Below are positions 24,577-36,499 of a stretch of DNA of 64,000 nt, piece by piece. The DNA is taken from positions 7,841,135 through 7,905,134 of the forward strand of contig NC_135255.1 in NCBI RefSeq assembly GCF_964204865.1, written 5' to 3'. How positions within the stretch are numbered: the first letter of the stretch is position 1; each line of letters opens with the position of its first letter. The stretch is from Styela clava. Lineage: Eukaryota; Chordata; Ascidiacea; Stolidobranchia; Styelidae. The translations under genes and the position numbers were made by a program. The notes under the pieces were generated by a model that saw nothing but the letters and a program-made list of their open reading frames with translations, did not search any database and was not told the DNA's origin.

Positions 24577-25806
24577 GGTGTAATTATATCTACAACTAAC
24601 TGTGATCAAACAAGCTTCCGTTATAAACGGATGTATGAAATTTTCCGCTATAATAAGTACCAATTGGCCAAATGATATTTCGGAATGTCTAAGCAAAAAA
24701 ATGTTTCAAGTTGAAATCATTAGTCATCAATTGCTTGATCAAAATTGAGAAATTACTCAGGTTGACTGCGATGCTTCGCTTACTCGATACATGTCGAATA
24801 TTACCAGTTTTTATTTATGATGAAATGCGTATTGTAAAAAATTGAGCTTTCAATAATTTTGTGAACCAAGTTACTTATATTTCGTGCATACTTCTACTGT
24901 GGGTCAATTTAGTAGAGCAGTTACACTACGTCGCACTTGTTTATATTTGACGTGTAGATTAAAATGAAGTAAACTATCAGAACGTGGTGTTAGGAACCAT
25001 TGGCTTAGCGGTTTCATGCAAATGAAACGAGTGTCCCGATAGTTTTCTAAGGCTATTCTCTGATGCTGACGGTCGAACAACAGTCACGTGACACACATTT
25101 CTATATTGTATTGGTTTATGGCTTCTTATTTATATCAAATAATTTCACTCATGTACATCAACAGTTCAGTCAAATCAAGTGTACATCACAATTCAGCCTC
25201 ATCCTGAGCCTTTCAAAGAATATGCTAATAAATAATTCTTTAAAATAAAACCTATTAGATATAATAAAGAAACTTAGGATTGCGTTGGTAAATTGCCCCC
25301 TCAATTATACTCTGCCAAGCGCTTTCAATATTTGTAGTCAAGATAGAAGTGGGAGCCGTTTTTTATTTTTGTTGGGCATGGCTGATTTAGGAAGAATGAA
25401 TTGTATATAACACAACTTTTTCGCTAATAAAGAGTGGAATAAATGATATTTTAACTTAAGTTTACTGTAATAGTCCGACAGCTCTAACTATCTATAGTAA
25501 TATCACCAGATATGAATGCTCGAACGATAAATTATAGCAAATTATAAAATACACAGAAATTTTGTTATGTTCGCATAATTTTAAACCTGAAGTGTGACTA
25601 GATTCATATTGGTGTGATCTGCTGTATTGATGATATTAATTACATGTCATAGCTAATCAATTAAACTCCAGCGCCGTCGAAGAAATCCGGTTATCGCATG
25701 ATTACACACTTTTTCATTGGCACTTAAAAGTGCAGGAAAAAAAGAATTACGTAATGATGGCAAAAATTGTAATTAATGCGTGTAAAACTTTGAAGCGAAA
25801 TTAATC
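24577..25806. other. intergenic DNA
   Basis: AT-rich sequence between two convergent genes. No coding, RNA or repeat structure was recognised. Confidence 0.4.
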
Positions 25807-27444
25807 CTATTTGTCATTGTGAGCAATATTTGTTGAATTGTAAAGGCATACTGATACTTTTCCGTGATATTTATCACAAGTAACAACAGGTTCCCATAAA
25901 TCTGATTTGTTGTCGTCAATTTCACCTTCATTCGCGATCTCTCCTCCGAATACATATACGGTATCACCCACTACGCACGAGCTAGAGTGAGATCGGCCGC
26001 GTGATATGTTACCAGATTTTGTCCATGTATTTGTATCTGTATCGTAGCGTTCCACTGATTTCTGATTTTTTCCAAAAGCTGATGACTTTCCCCCGATAAC
26101 GTAAACGTTTTCATTAAGAATGACGGCAGTTCCCCAAGAACGGCGCATATTCATGGGTGCAATCGATGACCAAGTATCAGTTAATGGGTCAAAGCGTGTA
26201 GCGACTTTGCCAGTATCCCAACCGCCCATTGCATAAATTAAATTATCCGAAGCTGTGGCACAAAACCCATCGCCTAAAAGACAACCATCAATGTTTTCTA
26301 CCAACTGTTCGTTTTTAGGGTTATACCAACACGTTTGAAATTTGTCAATGATGTAAACGCAGTCTTGGAAGCTCAGAAATTGCGACCAGCGATTTGGTTT
26401 TCGTTGCAAATGAACTGAATTTTTCCATGTTTGTCCATTCCAGATAAATAAAGATCTTTCTTTTAACATGCATAGATTTCCACAAATAGAAGTCAACTTG
26501 ACGTCAACGCTTTTGCTGACTTTGCAAAGTTTTACATACGTACCCCATTTAGGATGAAATATTTCTACGAAGCCAGAAGGTTTGTTTAGAATAGCAATCT
26601 GAGTTTCCAATTTGGGGGCATGTCCGGATGTGTTTGAGAATTCGGTTTTTACCACATTGGTTTTCATTGATTTAGCGCCATTCAAACTTGTATCATCATT
26701 TTCTTTCTGCGAAAAAGTACCTAATTCATTCATTAACTCAGCCACACCTGTATCAATAACAACTTTACGCGGTTGCAATGATATACATGCGTTTGTGATC
26801 AATGTTGGCAATAACTTCATGCGATGTTTCTCAAATTTCAACCATTCGAACAACGCCCTGCATTTGATGACATTTGCATTTTCTATATTCAATGGTATAG
26901 TTCCTAATAACCTCGTGAGATCTTCCTGATTTGAGTTTAAAAATGATTCAGTGACAATAATACGCTCTGTAGCATCCATAGCGAAGTCTTCAAAAAATGT
27001 TTCGCCATATTTTCCTCCATATGTTTTTACCAAAAACATAGCAATGTGGTATATTTCAATTGACGATATGGTACGTTTTAAAAACTTGAAACAGAGTTCG
27101 CTTAGTCCGTTCAACTGCATGAAGTCAGATGCATGCAAAACATTTTCAACATTATCCAAAGTGATGTTGGCAACGCTGCTGTACATATAATCTATGCACT
27201 GTTGAACCGCTTCCACGTGCAACTTATTCATCATGACGATTTTGTTATCTATTCCACTTTCTTCCATGAACATTTCTTCAAAGTATCTAGTTGAAGCAGC
27301 TAACACTATTTTGTGTACGTAAAAGGATTGTCCTCTACACCTTATAGTAAAATCACACAAAAGTTTTTTTTCCTTCATTCTTTTCAAATTTATCAACAGA
27401 GCAACGGTGTGACTCGATTGCAATTGTGTTCGACTCTCGTCCAT
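25807..27444 (-). CDS. BTB-BACK-Kelch (KLHL-type) protein, intronless
   Basis: A single open frame of 545 codons. The N-terminal BTB domain (about 12-125) has the family pattern with LLCDFTIRC, YVHKIVLAAS and YFEEMF, including the Asp31 and His44-Lys45 positions. BACK follows at about 130-235. A poorly conserved linker leads to kelch blades from about 290: IYAMGG near 408, YVIGGKSS with ERYDTDTNTW, and YVFGGE. KLHL proteins usually recruit substrates to cullin-3 ubiquitin ligases, with BTB binding CUL3 and kelch binding the substrate. Fewer than six blades are easy to see, so part of the propeller has diverged. The lack of introns among multi-exon neighbours suggests retrotransposition of a spliced mRNA, though intronless KLHL genes also arise otherwise. 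The substrate is unknown. Confidence 0.9.
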   Translation of the reverse strand: MDESRTQLQSSHTVALLINLKRMKEKKLLCDFTIRCRGQSFYVHKIVLAASTRYFEEMFMEESGIDNKIVMMNKLHVEAVQQCIDYMYSSVANITLDNVENVLHASDFMQLNGLSELCFKFLKRTISSIEIYHIAMFLVKTYGGKYGETFFEDFAMDATERIIVTESFLNSNQEDLTRLLGTIPLNIENANVIKCRALFEWLKFEKHRMKLLPTLITNACISLQPRKVVIDTGVAELMNELGTFSQKENDDTSLNGAKSMKTNVVKTEFSNTSGHAPKLETQIAILNKPSGFVEIFHPKWGTYVKLCKVSKSVDVKLTSICGNLCMLKERSLFIWNGQTWKNSVHLQRKPNRWSQFLSFQDCVYIIDKFQTCWYNPKNEQLVENIDGCLLGDGFCATASDNLIYAMGGWDTGKVATRFDPLTDTWSSIAPMNMRRSWGTAVILNENVYVIGGKSSAFGKNQKSVERYDTDTNTWTKSGNISRGRSHSSSCVVGDTVYVFGGEIANEGEIDDNKSDLWEPVVTCDKYHGKVSVCLYNSTNIAHNDK

Positions 27445-28114
27445 TTCTATTTATCTACTAAAATTATATGGAATGTATACATATCTTGATATATATATCG
27501 GAAGCGATACTAAAATATTGTTTATATATCGAATTACAGTTTTGTAGAAACTTGACTTGTGTTATCATACCCTCCATAAGATCAGAATTATCAAAATAAG
27601 GTATCACATTTGCAGCAAATATAGTTAACACAATCTACAAATAGGCAGATAGTAATGTTGAATAATGTAATGTAATCACTTCGGGGAAAAAATTAATTAG
27701 GCAACGCACATATCAGTAATCATTAGATTAATGATCTGTTTTATGATATAACTAGCGATCTATACGATGAAACAAAGAAAATATATAAACGATAATTTGA
27801 TAGTTGCGTCTTAATTTCCAATCTTTCGTATGTAATAAAACGATAACGATGGAAAGTAATAACAACTTGAGACGAAGATTTATTAATACCTTTTAATGGC
27901 TTTTACAATTTTCAATCGTTTCACAATTTTGAAACTGTAAAGGGAGTTTATGGACACCCTGTATTGTTCCTATAAACATTTTTCTATCATGAAACAATAT
28001 GAGTTGCAAATAAATGATATGTTATAATATATATGTATTTATTTATAAACATACGTGACTACAAAAATGACACGAAGTTTCAACATCCATGCATATAAAT
28101 ACCCATAGTAACCT
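27445..28114. other. upstream region of the kelch gene
   Basis: AT-rich with no recognised element. It should contain the kelch gene promoter on the minus strand. Confidence 0.35.
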
Positions 28115-28960
28115 TTAATCTAGAAGAAGGTAAGATAGTAAGTGATTGATCACGACCACGCACGCCGCAAAATGTTTTCTATGAATGTAAAAATTACCTC
28201 GTGACAGGATGGTGATATGAATCCATAAATCAACAAATTTAAAAGCAGAGTATATTATGCCAAGGATCATATAACGCAAATAACAAGAGATTGAACAGTA
28301 CAGTACCTTCCAAATATAACTTTCTGTCTGGTCGATTGACATTTCTGGGTAGAGGTTCTAACCTTCACACTACCATATTCATATGAAAAACATGCCAAGA
28401 TATTATACTTACCAAGCGCCACGTTACTCTCAAACATGAAGGTGATTGCTCACCAAACTGTGGGATAGCTATTGTTTGAAATAGAGAAGTGTGACCAATC
28501 AGTACCGTATGACCATCAGCAAAATTTAGGATTCTAGCGGGTCTCCTACTGTACCCGGGAAGTATAACGCATTTGCACGGAGTCCAGCTGTCAGCTGCTT
28601 TCTTAAGCAAGTCATCAATGAGCATCAGACAAAGTTTGATTCACTGTGGTGACGGTGACTTTCTACTTGATACGTCTATGGAGTATACTGTTTTATGGAA
28701 TATTGGCAACTGCTGAATCAATTGTAAAATCATATATATACAAATTTGTACAAACATACCTTGATTTATTATTATTGCAATGGGGTCAATAACAAAGAAA
28801 TCAGTTGGGTAAATTTCAATCACCCAGTGTGCCTTTTTCTCAGAATCTTTTGCATATATATATATATAGGCGGATATATATAGGCGCAATATGCTTGACT
28901 CAAAACTGTCGAGAATAAAAGAGTTGCAACGACCACTGGCATGCATTGTTCGCCAGCGTC
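28115..28960 (-). CDS. possible multi-exon gene of unknown function
   Basis: Three exon-like minus-strand segments can be spliced in phase. One near 28860-28765 contains KKAHWVIEIYPTDFFVIDP and ends at a G|GTATGT donor. The second, about 28595 to 28413, contains ILPGYSRRPARILNFADGH and ends at a strong G|GTAAGT donor. The third begins after ctacccag at about 28344 with MSIDQTESYIWK. Codon content is non-repetitive. Neither a start nor a stop exon is certain, and an upstream acceptor choice is needed to avoid an in-frame TGA. No homologous family was recognised. Confidence 0.35.
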
Positions 28961-29119
28961 AGAAAAAATCATAAACCAATATTAGGGATGCTTATAGAGA
29001 ACTTGCACGGGTCACATGACTTTGTTTACTTACTGAACGGCAAAAAAACAAAAACGTCCATTTGGCTGCTGTCAGTTGCAAGTCGGATTATACGTTTCCG
29101 TTTTATTTGGCTGTTGAAA

Positions 29120-29272
29120 ATGGTTATTTCGTATTGTTCCGTTGGCTGTACGTGTAGTATAGAGTATAGACAACGAAATGGATCTTAATTTATATTCCAC
29201 TGCAAAATGTGGACATCATCTATTGGTAGGACTGCTTGGTGTCAAGTCCGAAGTGCTGTACGCAAACAGTGA
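29120..29272 (+). pseudogene. THAP-domain fragment with in-frame stop
   Basis: The frame starts MVISYCSVGCTCSIEYRQ, which fits the first C-x(2-4)-C half of a THAP zinc finger. After RNGS comes TAA; then, in the same frame, KMWTSSIGRTAWCQ, the THAP tryptophan segment. The middle block between them is missing. This is a broken THAP domain. THAP domains occur in P-element-type transposases and host regulators. Confidence 0.6.
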
Positions 29273-29335
29273 AACACAAGCGAGATGACTTCTTGGCCTG
29301 ACACCAAGCAGTTCTGCCAATAGATGATATCCACA
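29207..29335. repeat. 38-bp inverted repeat within the THAP fragments
   Basis: The arms 29207-29244 and 29298-29335 (starting atgtggacatcatctattgg and ending atagatgatatccacat) are reverse complements with about three mismatches, separated by 53 bases. Each arm encodes the same THAP segment, MW-SSIGRTAWCQ, on its own strand. Confidence 0.85.
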
Positions 29336-29420
29336 TTGAGCGACGTTCCGGATCTTTTGAAAACAGTGGAACATAACTGAAGATCCAATTCGGAAATTTA
29401 ATAAAAGAACCCAACAACAA
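29220..29420 (-). pseudogene. second THAP-domain fragment, opposite strand
   Basis: The minus-strand frame contains FSKDPERRSMWISSIGRT and, after it, SSRLCFTVCVQHFGLD, matching the central and C-x2-H portions of a THAP domain. It overlaps the plus-strand fragment head-on. Probably a remnant exon of a P-type transposon or a THAP gene. Confidence 0.6.
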
Positions 29421-29882
29421 CCGTATTTAATCAGTGTGAAGAATGCGACTGCTTCCTTCCAACGAGATCTTGCATTCGTGGCTTAATGTTGCTTAATTAA
29501 GCTCAAACGCAAATCGTGTTCTACGTTTAATCGATTTCGGTGCTTTGATTTTAGCAAACTCAAAGCACTAAAAGTTAAGCTTTCAAAAAGATTGATCATA
29601 CGATATTTTTCTTTTGTGTTTATCAGCCATTTAATAAATTGTAATTATCAATATGACGGTAGCCTGAAAAATGGGGCTTTGCAGTAAAAGCAACGGCCCC
29701 TGTACAGTACATTTAAGACACAATAACGATTTACTTTAAAATATAAATTACTGCCGTTAAGCAATAGCCTTATTATAAAAGAAGTCACTCCAATTCGAAA
29801 TATCGAAACTTGCTAGCCTATGTAGCGTTATTCAACTTAACAGTGCAGACTACACGCTGTTGAGTATTTGTGTCATATAGAA

Positions 29883-30967
29883 CAGGGGTGTCAAACATGC
29901 GGCCCGCGGGCCGCATGCGGCCCCAGTGAACTTCCAATGCGGCCCTCGAACGCTTAACAATAATTGTAATATTTTGGAAGTTTTTTTTTCATCTAATTGA
30001 TTATTCACACAAAAAAAAGGACAATTTACAGAAAGTAGTTTTGAAAAATTAATTTTTTTTGTTTGTTTTCAATTTGACCCAATTATGGATACACTTCAAG
30101 CTAGCAAAAAAGAACACGAAGAAAGTGGCATTTTCAAAAATGGGGGTTGCAATATTTCTGTATTTCTTAAAATTCTAAAGCACATTGTTCAATTTAGCGC
30201 ATTTCTATCAGCACAATAAAAGAATACAATATAAGTAGACAATATCAGAATAAGCTCATCAGTCAATATGACAAATTTGAAGATCAACTTGGAATAGAAT
30301 ATTTTTATGTGTTTATATATATATTATTATAATTAAACAACTACCTAGTTACTAAAAGTCAATATATATACATCATAACCCAATCGGTCATATGCCACGT
30401 GGTGCCACTGGTAGGAAATGTATGGTCCGAAAAATCAGTCATTACTTTTGTTAACAGTATAACCGATAATCATGTGACCCCGTTAATTAGAGTTGGTACT
30501 GTAAAATCATTTCAGCCCGATATTAGTAAGCTGGTGGCACAAAAGAAATGCCAAACGTCAGGACATATGTAATGAAAAAAACATTGAGTTTATTCGTTAG
30601 TATTTTTGGGGTATATATTTAGATTAAGTCATTTTTATTATGTATTATTTTTTTTTATCAAATCGTTGTTCAAAAATGTTTCGGGTAGTTGTAAAAAAAA
30701 CTTGGATTTTTATAATAAATAAATTTGCAATAATAGTAAATTACCAAGAAATTAATATGTAAACGTCATTTGAAATTTCAGAAAATACCAAAACTTTATT
30801 CGGTTATTCAATTGCATCCCAATATAGGTCACAAACTACACATATCTAAAAATATGCTATTAAGTTAAGTATACATTATCAAAATATATCAAAAGCTGTT
30901 TGCGGCCCTTTGCGCAATTCCCAAAATGCAATGCGGCCCTTGAAAACCCACGAGTTTGACACCCCTG
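29883..30967. mobile_element. hAT non-autonomous element with perfect 8-bp TSD
   Basis: The ends CAGGGGTGTCAAAC and GTTTGACACCCCTG are near-perfect terminal inverted repeats, with GCGGCCC-rich subterminal repeats at both sides. Identical 8-bp duplications atatagaa flank it (29875-29882 and 30968-30975). The 1,085-bp interior is AT-rich and has no transposase frame. Confidence 0.95.
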
Positions 30968-31139
30968 ATATAGAACACTGTTTTTCACACGGACTAAATT
31001 TGTGATTATGATGTCATAATTGATTTATCGTAATTGCTCTTGATATTACCTGTCTGCGTGCATGTTATTCATTCTTTTGTTTGAAGTGTCTAGCGTTAAG
31101 CCGAGAAGTCACACACATAATAAAAGAAAAGACAACGAT

Positions 31140-31216
31140 GGGCACTCGGCGACCCCAGAAATATTTGATGCGACCCCACTTGGGGTCGCGACCCACACTT
31201 TGGTGATCACCGCTCT
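31140..31216. mobile_element. hAT terminus relic
   Basis: The sequence cgaccccacttggggtcgcgacccacactttggtgatcaccgct has the subterminal GGGTCGCGACCC palindrome and CCGCT end typical of hAT termini. The matching opposite end was not found within the window. Confidence 0.45.
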
Positions 31217-31334
31217 ATATAATCTTAATATGGACAGCACGATTAAATCATCGGATGTCTAGAAAATATATGTACCTATTTGTCTAAAATGCTACTCTAG
31301 TCTAAATGATATGCCAAGATAATCACTAATTACT

Positions 31335-31530
31335 AATTAAATAATAACTCGCTAATTATACAACATAATTCGCCCGAAATCAATAGGGTTCTGGTCCGAG
31401 ATAAGATGGATGCACATGCAAAATCGGGAGCAGATTCAATCTCGCTTTTGTGAGATATCGCGTGCATCTAACAGACATACAGACAGACAAATACCTATCA
31501 ACATACTTACCGATTAAAATCGAATTCGAA
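31335..31530 (+). repeat. fragment of the inverted-repeat family seen at 33974-34524
   Basis: aataataactcgctaattat, then ggttctggtccgagataaga, atggatgcacatgcaaaatc and gagatatcgcgtgcatctaa, match one arm of the 33974-34524 element. Confidence 0.55.
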
Positions 31531-32055
31531 TCGAATCAAAATTTCAAAGCAATTGGTCCAGTATTCGAAGAGAAAAGCGATTTTTTAAAAATGGAGACGG
31601 AGACAAATAACAATAACTACAAAATTTTGAAACGATCGTTATGTCCATTTCGAGTCCAACAAGTATTGAGTGCTTAAATTTGCAAATACACATTTGTCGT
31701 CTTTGCTGCTTTGCAATCACTTCTGGGGACACTGATTCCCCACTTTTTGTTTCAAACACGATGTCCATTGTGATGTCACAGACTTATGGGCCTGGGATAT
31801 CACACTGACTGCAGAGGTGTAGTATATATTTACGAGCTGACGCTGCCTTTTTGCCAGAGAAATTTATAAAGTATGCCAGTCCGCTTTTAAATGCTGTTCC
31901 ACGCTTTTATATTGAAAGGTAGATAGCGTTAGGTAGGTAGAGCGTAGACAAAGAGGAACTAAGTTTTAGTTATCAGCTGTCAAATTTAGCCTTTGACATA
32001 CATTAACGGTAGGTATATATTTTTACGTTTTCATCTCTGTAATAATAATTTCGAG

Positions 32056-32285
32056 ATGCCTCCTAAAAAGAAATTGAAAAATGACAAATCTTATGTTAAG
32101 TTAGGGTTTATCATGATAAATAAACGCAGGTGGGGAAGAGGTGTTTTTCATTATAGTGCTATACCACACCGCGCACTGATTTTTTGTTGTGCCCTTTTGA
32201 TGTTTCATTTAAGTGCCGCGAATCAATAAAAAAAATTGCGAGGGGTCCGTCATGGAACTTTTTTTAAAAAGTTCGGGAACCGCTG
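32056..32285 (+). pseudogene. hAT transposase N-terminus fused to a 3' terminal repeat
   Basis: The frame from ATG 32056 reads MPPKKKLKNDKSYVKLGF, resembling the start of Charlie/ZBED-like hAT transposases, and stops at 32227-32229. About 55 bases later comes a hAT-like end, gttcgggaaccgctg. The catalytic region has been deleted, making this an internally deleted derivative. The 5' terminal repeat could not be placed. Confidence 0.45.
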
Positions 32286-33886
32286 TTCTATACCAACTCG
32301 TCTCTCAAAAATCTTATCCTGAACGACGCTGGAACAGGTAGGCTACCGCACGGCAAGTTACCAGTAACGGTACCAGGGTAGCCTACCCGGATCGCCTTAG
32401 TATTCCCTGGTTCTGCGACGATGATGATCACGCGTCCTTTCTCAACTTGAATCGAAATACCAAATCATTCGAGTCACTGTAGTATTTACCCTCTCCATGC
32501 CCCTTTATCTTTTAGCAATGAGGAAAATCTGATCTTTAGTGAATGCCATACTTTTAGGTCACTAATGATAATTTTTCTTTAAATTTTCTACACTCTGATT
32601 CCCTTGTTTTTCCCTTTACCAGATGTTGCCTTAGTTAGTGCAACTTCGGTCCGGATGAGACTAATTCTGAGATAGGGCATATATATGTTGTTGAATATGC
32701 AATACTTTTTAACATGGCCTGTATGTTCATGTATTAACAATTGTTCTACTAGATTGCTGAAATGACAAATCCTCTAGTAATGAATATGAATCACATCACT
32801 TGTGCATACTTTATGTCACGTCTCCGTAACTGGATGTTTACAACAAAATTATCAGAAGCCAAACTCTTCCGTCCTCGACTTTATTATATACAGCATCTTA
32901 ATATCATCTAATTGTACCTTATGTGACATAAGGAACTTATAAACTACATTATCTGCTCGACAAACCCACCTAATTGGCAAAACAGAACAGACCAACAATT
33001 ATCTAGTTTATTAACGGAAATCCATTCAAAAGAAATATGTTGCACGTGCACCTATGCAACACTAATTTTAGAATTTAAAGTCACTCTCTCATGAAACCAC
33101 ATAAACCTTCCCAGATTGCAATCAATTTATACAGCTTCTGTATATACTGTTCCTTTTCTCGTCCTCAGATATGACGATTTTGCTGTATATTAATTGGTAT
33201 AGTTATCTGCAATATAACCATTGTTCACCAGCCCGACATGAACACCAGAGACCGCAGCTTGAAAACAACGCTTACAGCGTGGTCAGGCGGCGCCAATGAA
33301 AAATAGCATCGAACCGACCAACTTAAAATACGGTAAGTCCATTTTGTGTTCAATAAAGCGCGAGAGATAAGAAATGGAACAAATATTCTGAAAAAAAAAC
33401 GAAAATGTAAAGAAGGACAAGAAATAGGAAATGGAACAAATAGTCTGAAAAAAAATGGATATGTACAGTGTTGCAATGGCAATGATAGCTCGTATGATAG
33501 GAGAGCTTTGTAATTCCATTTTGGACTGATATTTATTACTTTCATAAATTGAAGTTTAGAATTCGATTGATAAATAGGGCCTATAGCCGAACTACTTGTT
33601 CAAAATGTTCAGCAATGCTCCATGCAAGCTTGTACCAATGGTTATGACCAAAACGCTGTTTCAACCTTTGCCAAAGTTTACATGACTTCTATTTTCCTGA
33701 GACTCTTTAAGGTTTTTACATTACCAAAGATAGCATTATTATAATAGAGAACGTGGGCAGATCTTTTGAATCTTCGCTTCCTTCCGTTAAAATGCCGCTG
33801 TCTGATACTCACATTTCTGCGTGAGCGTTCCCAAAATATAAATGTCCTATGTAATATGGACCAGTTGTGCACCATAAGGACTAGGA
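32286..33886. other. intergenic DNA
   Basis: No gene or clear repeat was recognised. Minus-strand ORFs around 33225-33545 have low-complexity, Phe/Ser-rich translations and look non-coding. Confidence 0.35.
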
Positions 33887-33973
33887 CAGAGGTGGGCAAT
33901 CTTTTTCGGCTCGCGTGCCAAGATCGGCTAAATTTAACGACAAAATTCTCCCGCGTGCCGACCAAAATTAAAA

Positions 33974-34524
33974 ACGAGAATATAGGTCGGAGACCGAAGA
34001 CTTATCGATCGAAAGTTAGGGGATCCCCAAAACAGCGCTCTTACTCTATAGTGACACCTTGTGTCCTGTCACTAATTAATTAATAACTCGCTAATTAGAC
34101 GACATAATTCATCGAAAATCAATAGGTTTCTGATCCGAGCTATGATGAATGCACATGCAAAATTTGGAGCACATTCAACCTCGTTTTCGTGAGATATCGC
34201 GTGAATTAAAATCGATAAGTAACAAAGCTTTGCTACTTTCAAAGCAAAATACACAATAATAAACCGTTTCAAGCATGTTCCAACAGATTCACTATTCAGG
34301 AAAATACCAGTCCGGCAAATAGATTTGATTACATTTATTACTTATCGATTTTAATCGGTAAGTATGTTGATAGGTATTTTTCTGTCTGTTTGTCTGTTAT
34401 ATTCACGCGATATCTCACGAAAACTAGGTTGAATATGCTCCAATGCTGCAATGAATATGCTATGTTTTGGGAGATCCCCTAAACTTCGATCGATAAGTCT
34501 TCGGTTTCCGACCGATATTCTCGT
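33974..34524. mobile_element. palindromic inverted-repeat element nested in the hAT
   Basis: The left end acgagaatataggtcgg and the right end ccgaccgatattctcgt are inverted repeats. The arms continue as gaagacttatcgatcgaa against ttcgatcgataagtcttc and then gtgagatatcgcgtgaat against attcacgcgatatctcac. The whole 551 bp can fold. No convincing target duplication was seen. Confidence 0.75.
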
Positions 34525-35001
34525 TATTATATATCAGTGAGACTTCCGCTGCTTCATTACCGCTGATAGAGATTTAACATTGGGTTCATATTCTGCAACC
34601 ATCAAAGAAATACACGAATTGCTGGTTTCATCTTTCAAGCTACTCCTGTTACGAGACTAAATAAAGTTGAGAACTGAGATTCACAAGCTTATGTAGAAGA
34701 AAACATGAAGAGTAATGCAGTTGTAATTTTTAAGACACAAAAAATTTTCATATAAGCTGTACAACTTCATAAATCACGCAGAAATGAGAAAAATGGTGGT
34801 ACAGACGAACTATATTACGTAAGAATGTAGCCAAATGAATGCTGCGCTCTTCTCGACAAAATTTCTCGAGAGCTCACTCATTTGTTACGTCATAATATAT
34901 TTTTGTAGCCCTATGACAAAAAGAGTTTAAATAAATAACGGATTGTTAACAGACAATAATTAATAAACGAACACCTAGTTTCATCAGATAATTCAGACCT
35001 C

Positions 35002-36499
35002 TATGGTGGACCATCGTTGTCATGCTTAAAATTGAAAAAAAAAAATGAAAAATAAAATAAAAAACTTAAAATAAAAGTAAAATAAAAAAAATAGTTGTGA
35101 AAAAACATAAAAAAAATATAAAAAAAAACAAAAAAAAAATTAAAAATAAAAACGAAAATAAAATAAGAACAAAATTTAGAAAAAAAAGATTAAAAAAAAA
35201 AAAGTGAATAAAAAAAAAATACAAAGGTTGACAACGATGGGCCGCCTCGTGGCCCATCGTTGTAACGCATTTTTATTTTGAGAAAATTTGCTTCGGCTTG
35301 GGACCAACGTTGTCACGCATAATCCTACGCACACAAACGGTGTTTCCTGTGTTTCTAACTCACTACTGATTTTCTTGAGCAATATTCAATAAATTCAAAA
35401 CGAAAATGTTCTATAAATTCTCCATGCTACAAATTCAACTAGAGGTAATATATTTATAATAATGATAAGAGAATATAAAATTGAGTACGAAAATTCGGGA
35501 AATTTGTTTTTACGTGTAGAAGGTAATTTATTGGAGAATGCTGCTCAGCTGTCCGGACACTCTTGCGATACCGGTGCCGTCTGACCTTACCTGTACCCAT
35601 GCAATCAGTCATGAAACGAATGAGAGATACGGATAGTCTAGCTAGTGGAATATAGTGAATCGAGGGATGGATTGAGCGCAGCCAGTTACAGGTTGTGCGC
35701 AATAATAATTACCAGCATGGTACCGGTTATTGTATTTGTCATGAGGGTACGGTACCGGTACAGCCAATGGCGCGTCAAACTTTTTTGCTGATAATGGTGC
35801 TCCTTAAACCTAACTTTAAAATAAATTTTTGGGGATAAATAAATCATAAGTTAGATGTTGTTATAGACAGATAGACTACCTACCGTGCGTGAGACTAAAT
35901 AAATTCAAGTACCGTAATAGATGAATGTTTGAACATCAATATTCAAGTTAACCAACAAACTCACTCTTGTGTTGCATGTCTGTTGTGATAATCTTAAGTA
36001 GACAACAAACAGGCTTGAATATTATGGCAACGTCCAAGGCCCAATGGTTTCATATCAAGAGTGAATATACCACTTTAATAACATGTTGATTGTTCATTTA
36101 AAAGACTTACAGATATACCGGTACCGGTACATTTGAGATCATATCTAAAAATGTCCGACGAGTGGAAACATGATGAGCAGTTGGGAGCTGCGGGGAAGAG
36201 TTACGTTAAAGACGGATTAAAAAGACAAGAAAAGCTTAATTTTTTTAAGAAGAGACAATGCGTGATATGGTGGGAGCCTTTGTATTTTTTTTTTATTCAC
36301 GTTTTTTTTTTAATTTTTTTTTTTATAATTTGTTTTTATTTTATTTTCGTTTTTATTTTTAATTTTTTTTTGCATTTTATTTTTTTTTTATTTTTTTTTT
36401 AATGTTTTTTCACAACAATTTTTTTATTTTACCTTTATTTTAAGTTTTTATATTTATTTTTTTTTCCAATTTTAAGCGTGACAACGATGGGCCACCATA
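35002..36499. mobile_element. foldback element with TATGGTGG ends, copy 1
   Basis: Termini TATGGTGGACCATCGTTGTC and GACAACGATGGGCCACCATA form inverted repeats. A 6-bp duplication, gacctc, flanks it (34996-35001 and 36500-36505). Next to each end is a long A- or T-rich tract. The interior includes accggtaccggtac motifs and an open segment at 36151-36270 starting MSDEWKHDEQLGAAGKS, of unknown origin. It lies inside the hAT element 33887-36607. Confidence 0.85.

Noticed and set aside
33225..33545. 106-codon minus-strand ORF rich in Phe and Ser
   Set aside because: The translation comes from low-complexity repeats (similar gaaatggaacaaatattctg and gaaatggaacaaatagtctg units); not coding-like.
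35066..35257. Phe-rich ORFs in A/T tracts
   Set aside because: They translate the homopolymer-rich arms of the foldback element; the mirror tract gives similar nonsense at 36285-36400.
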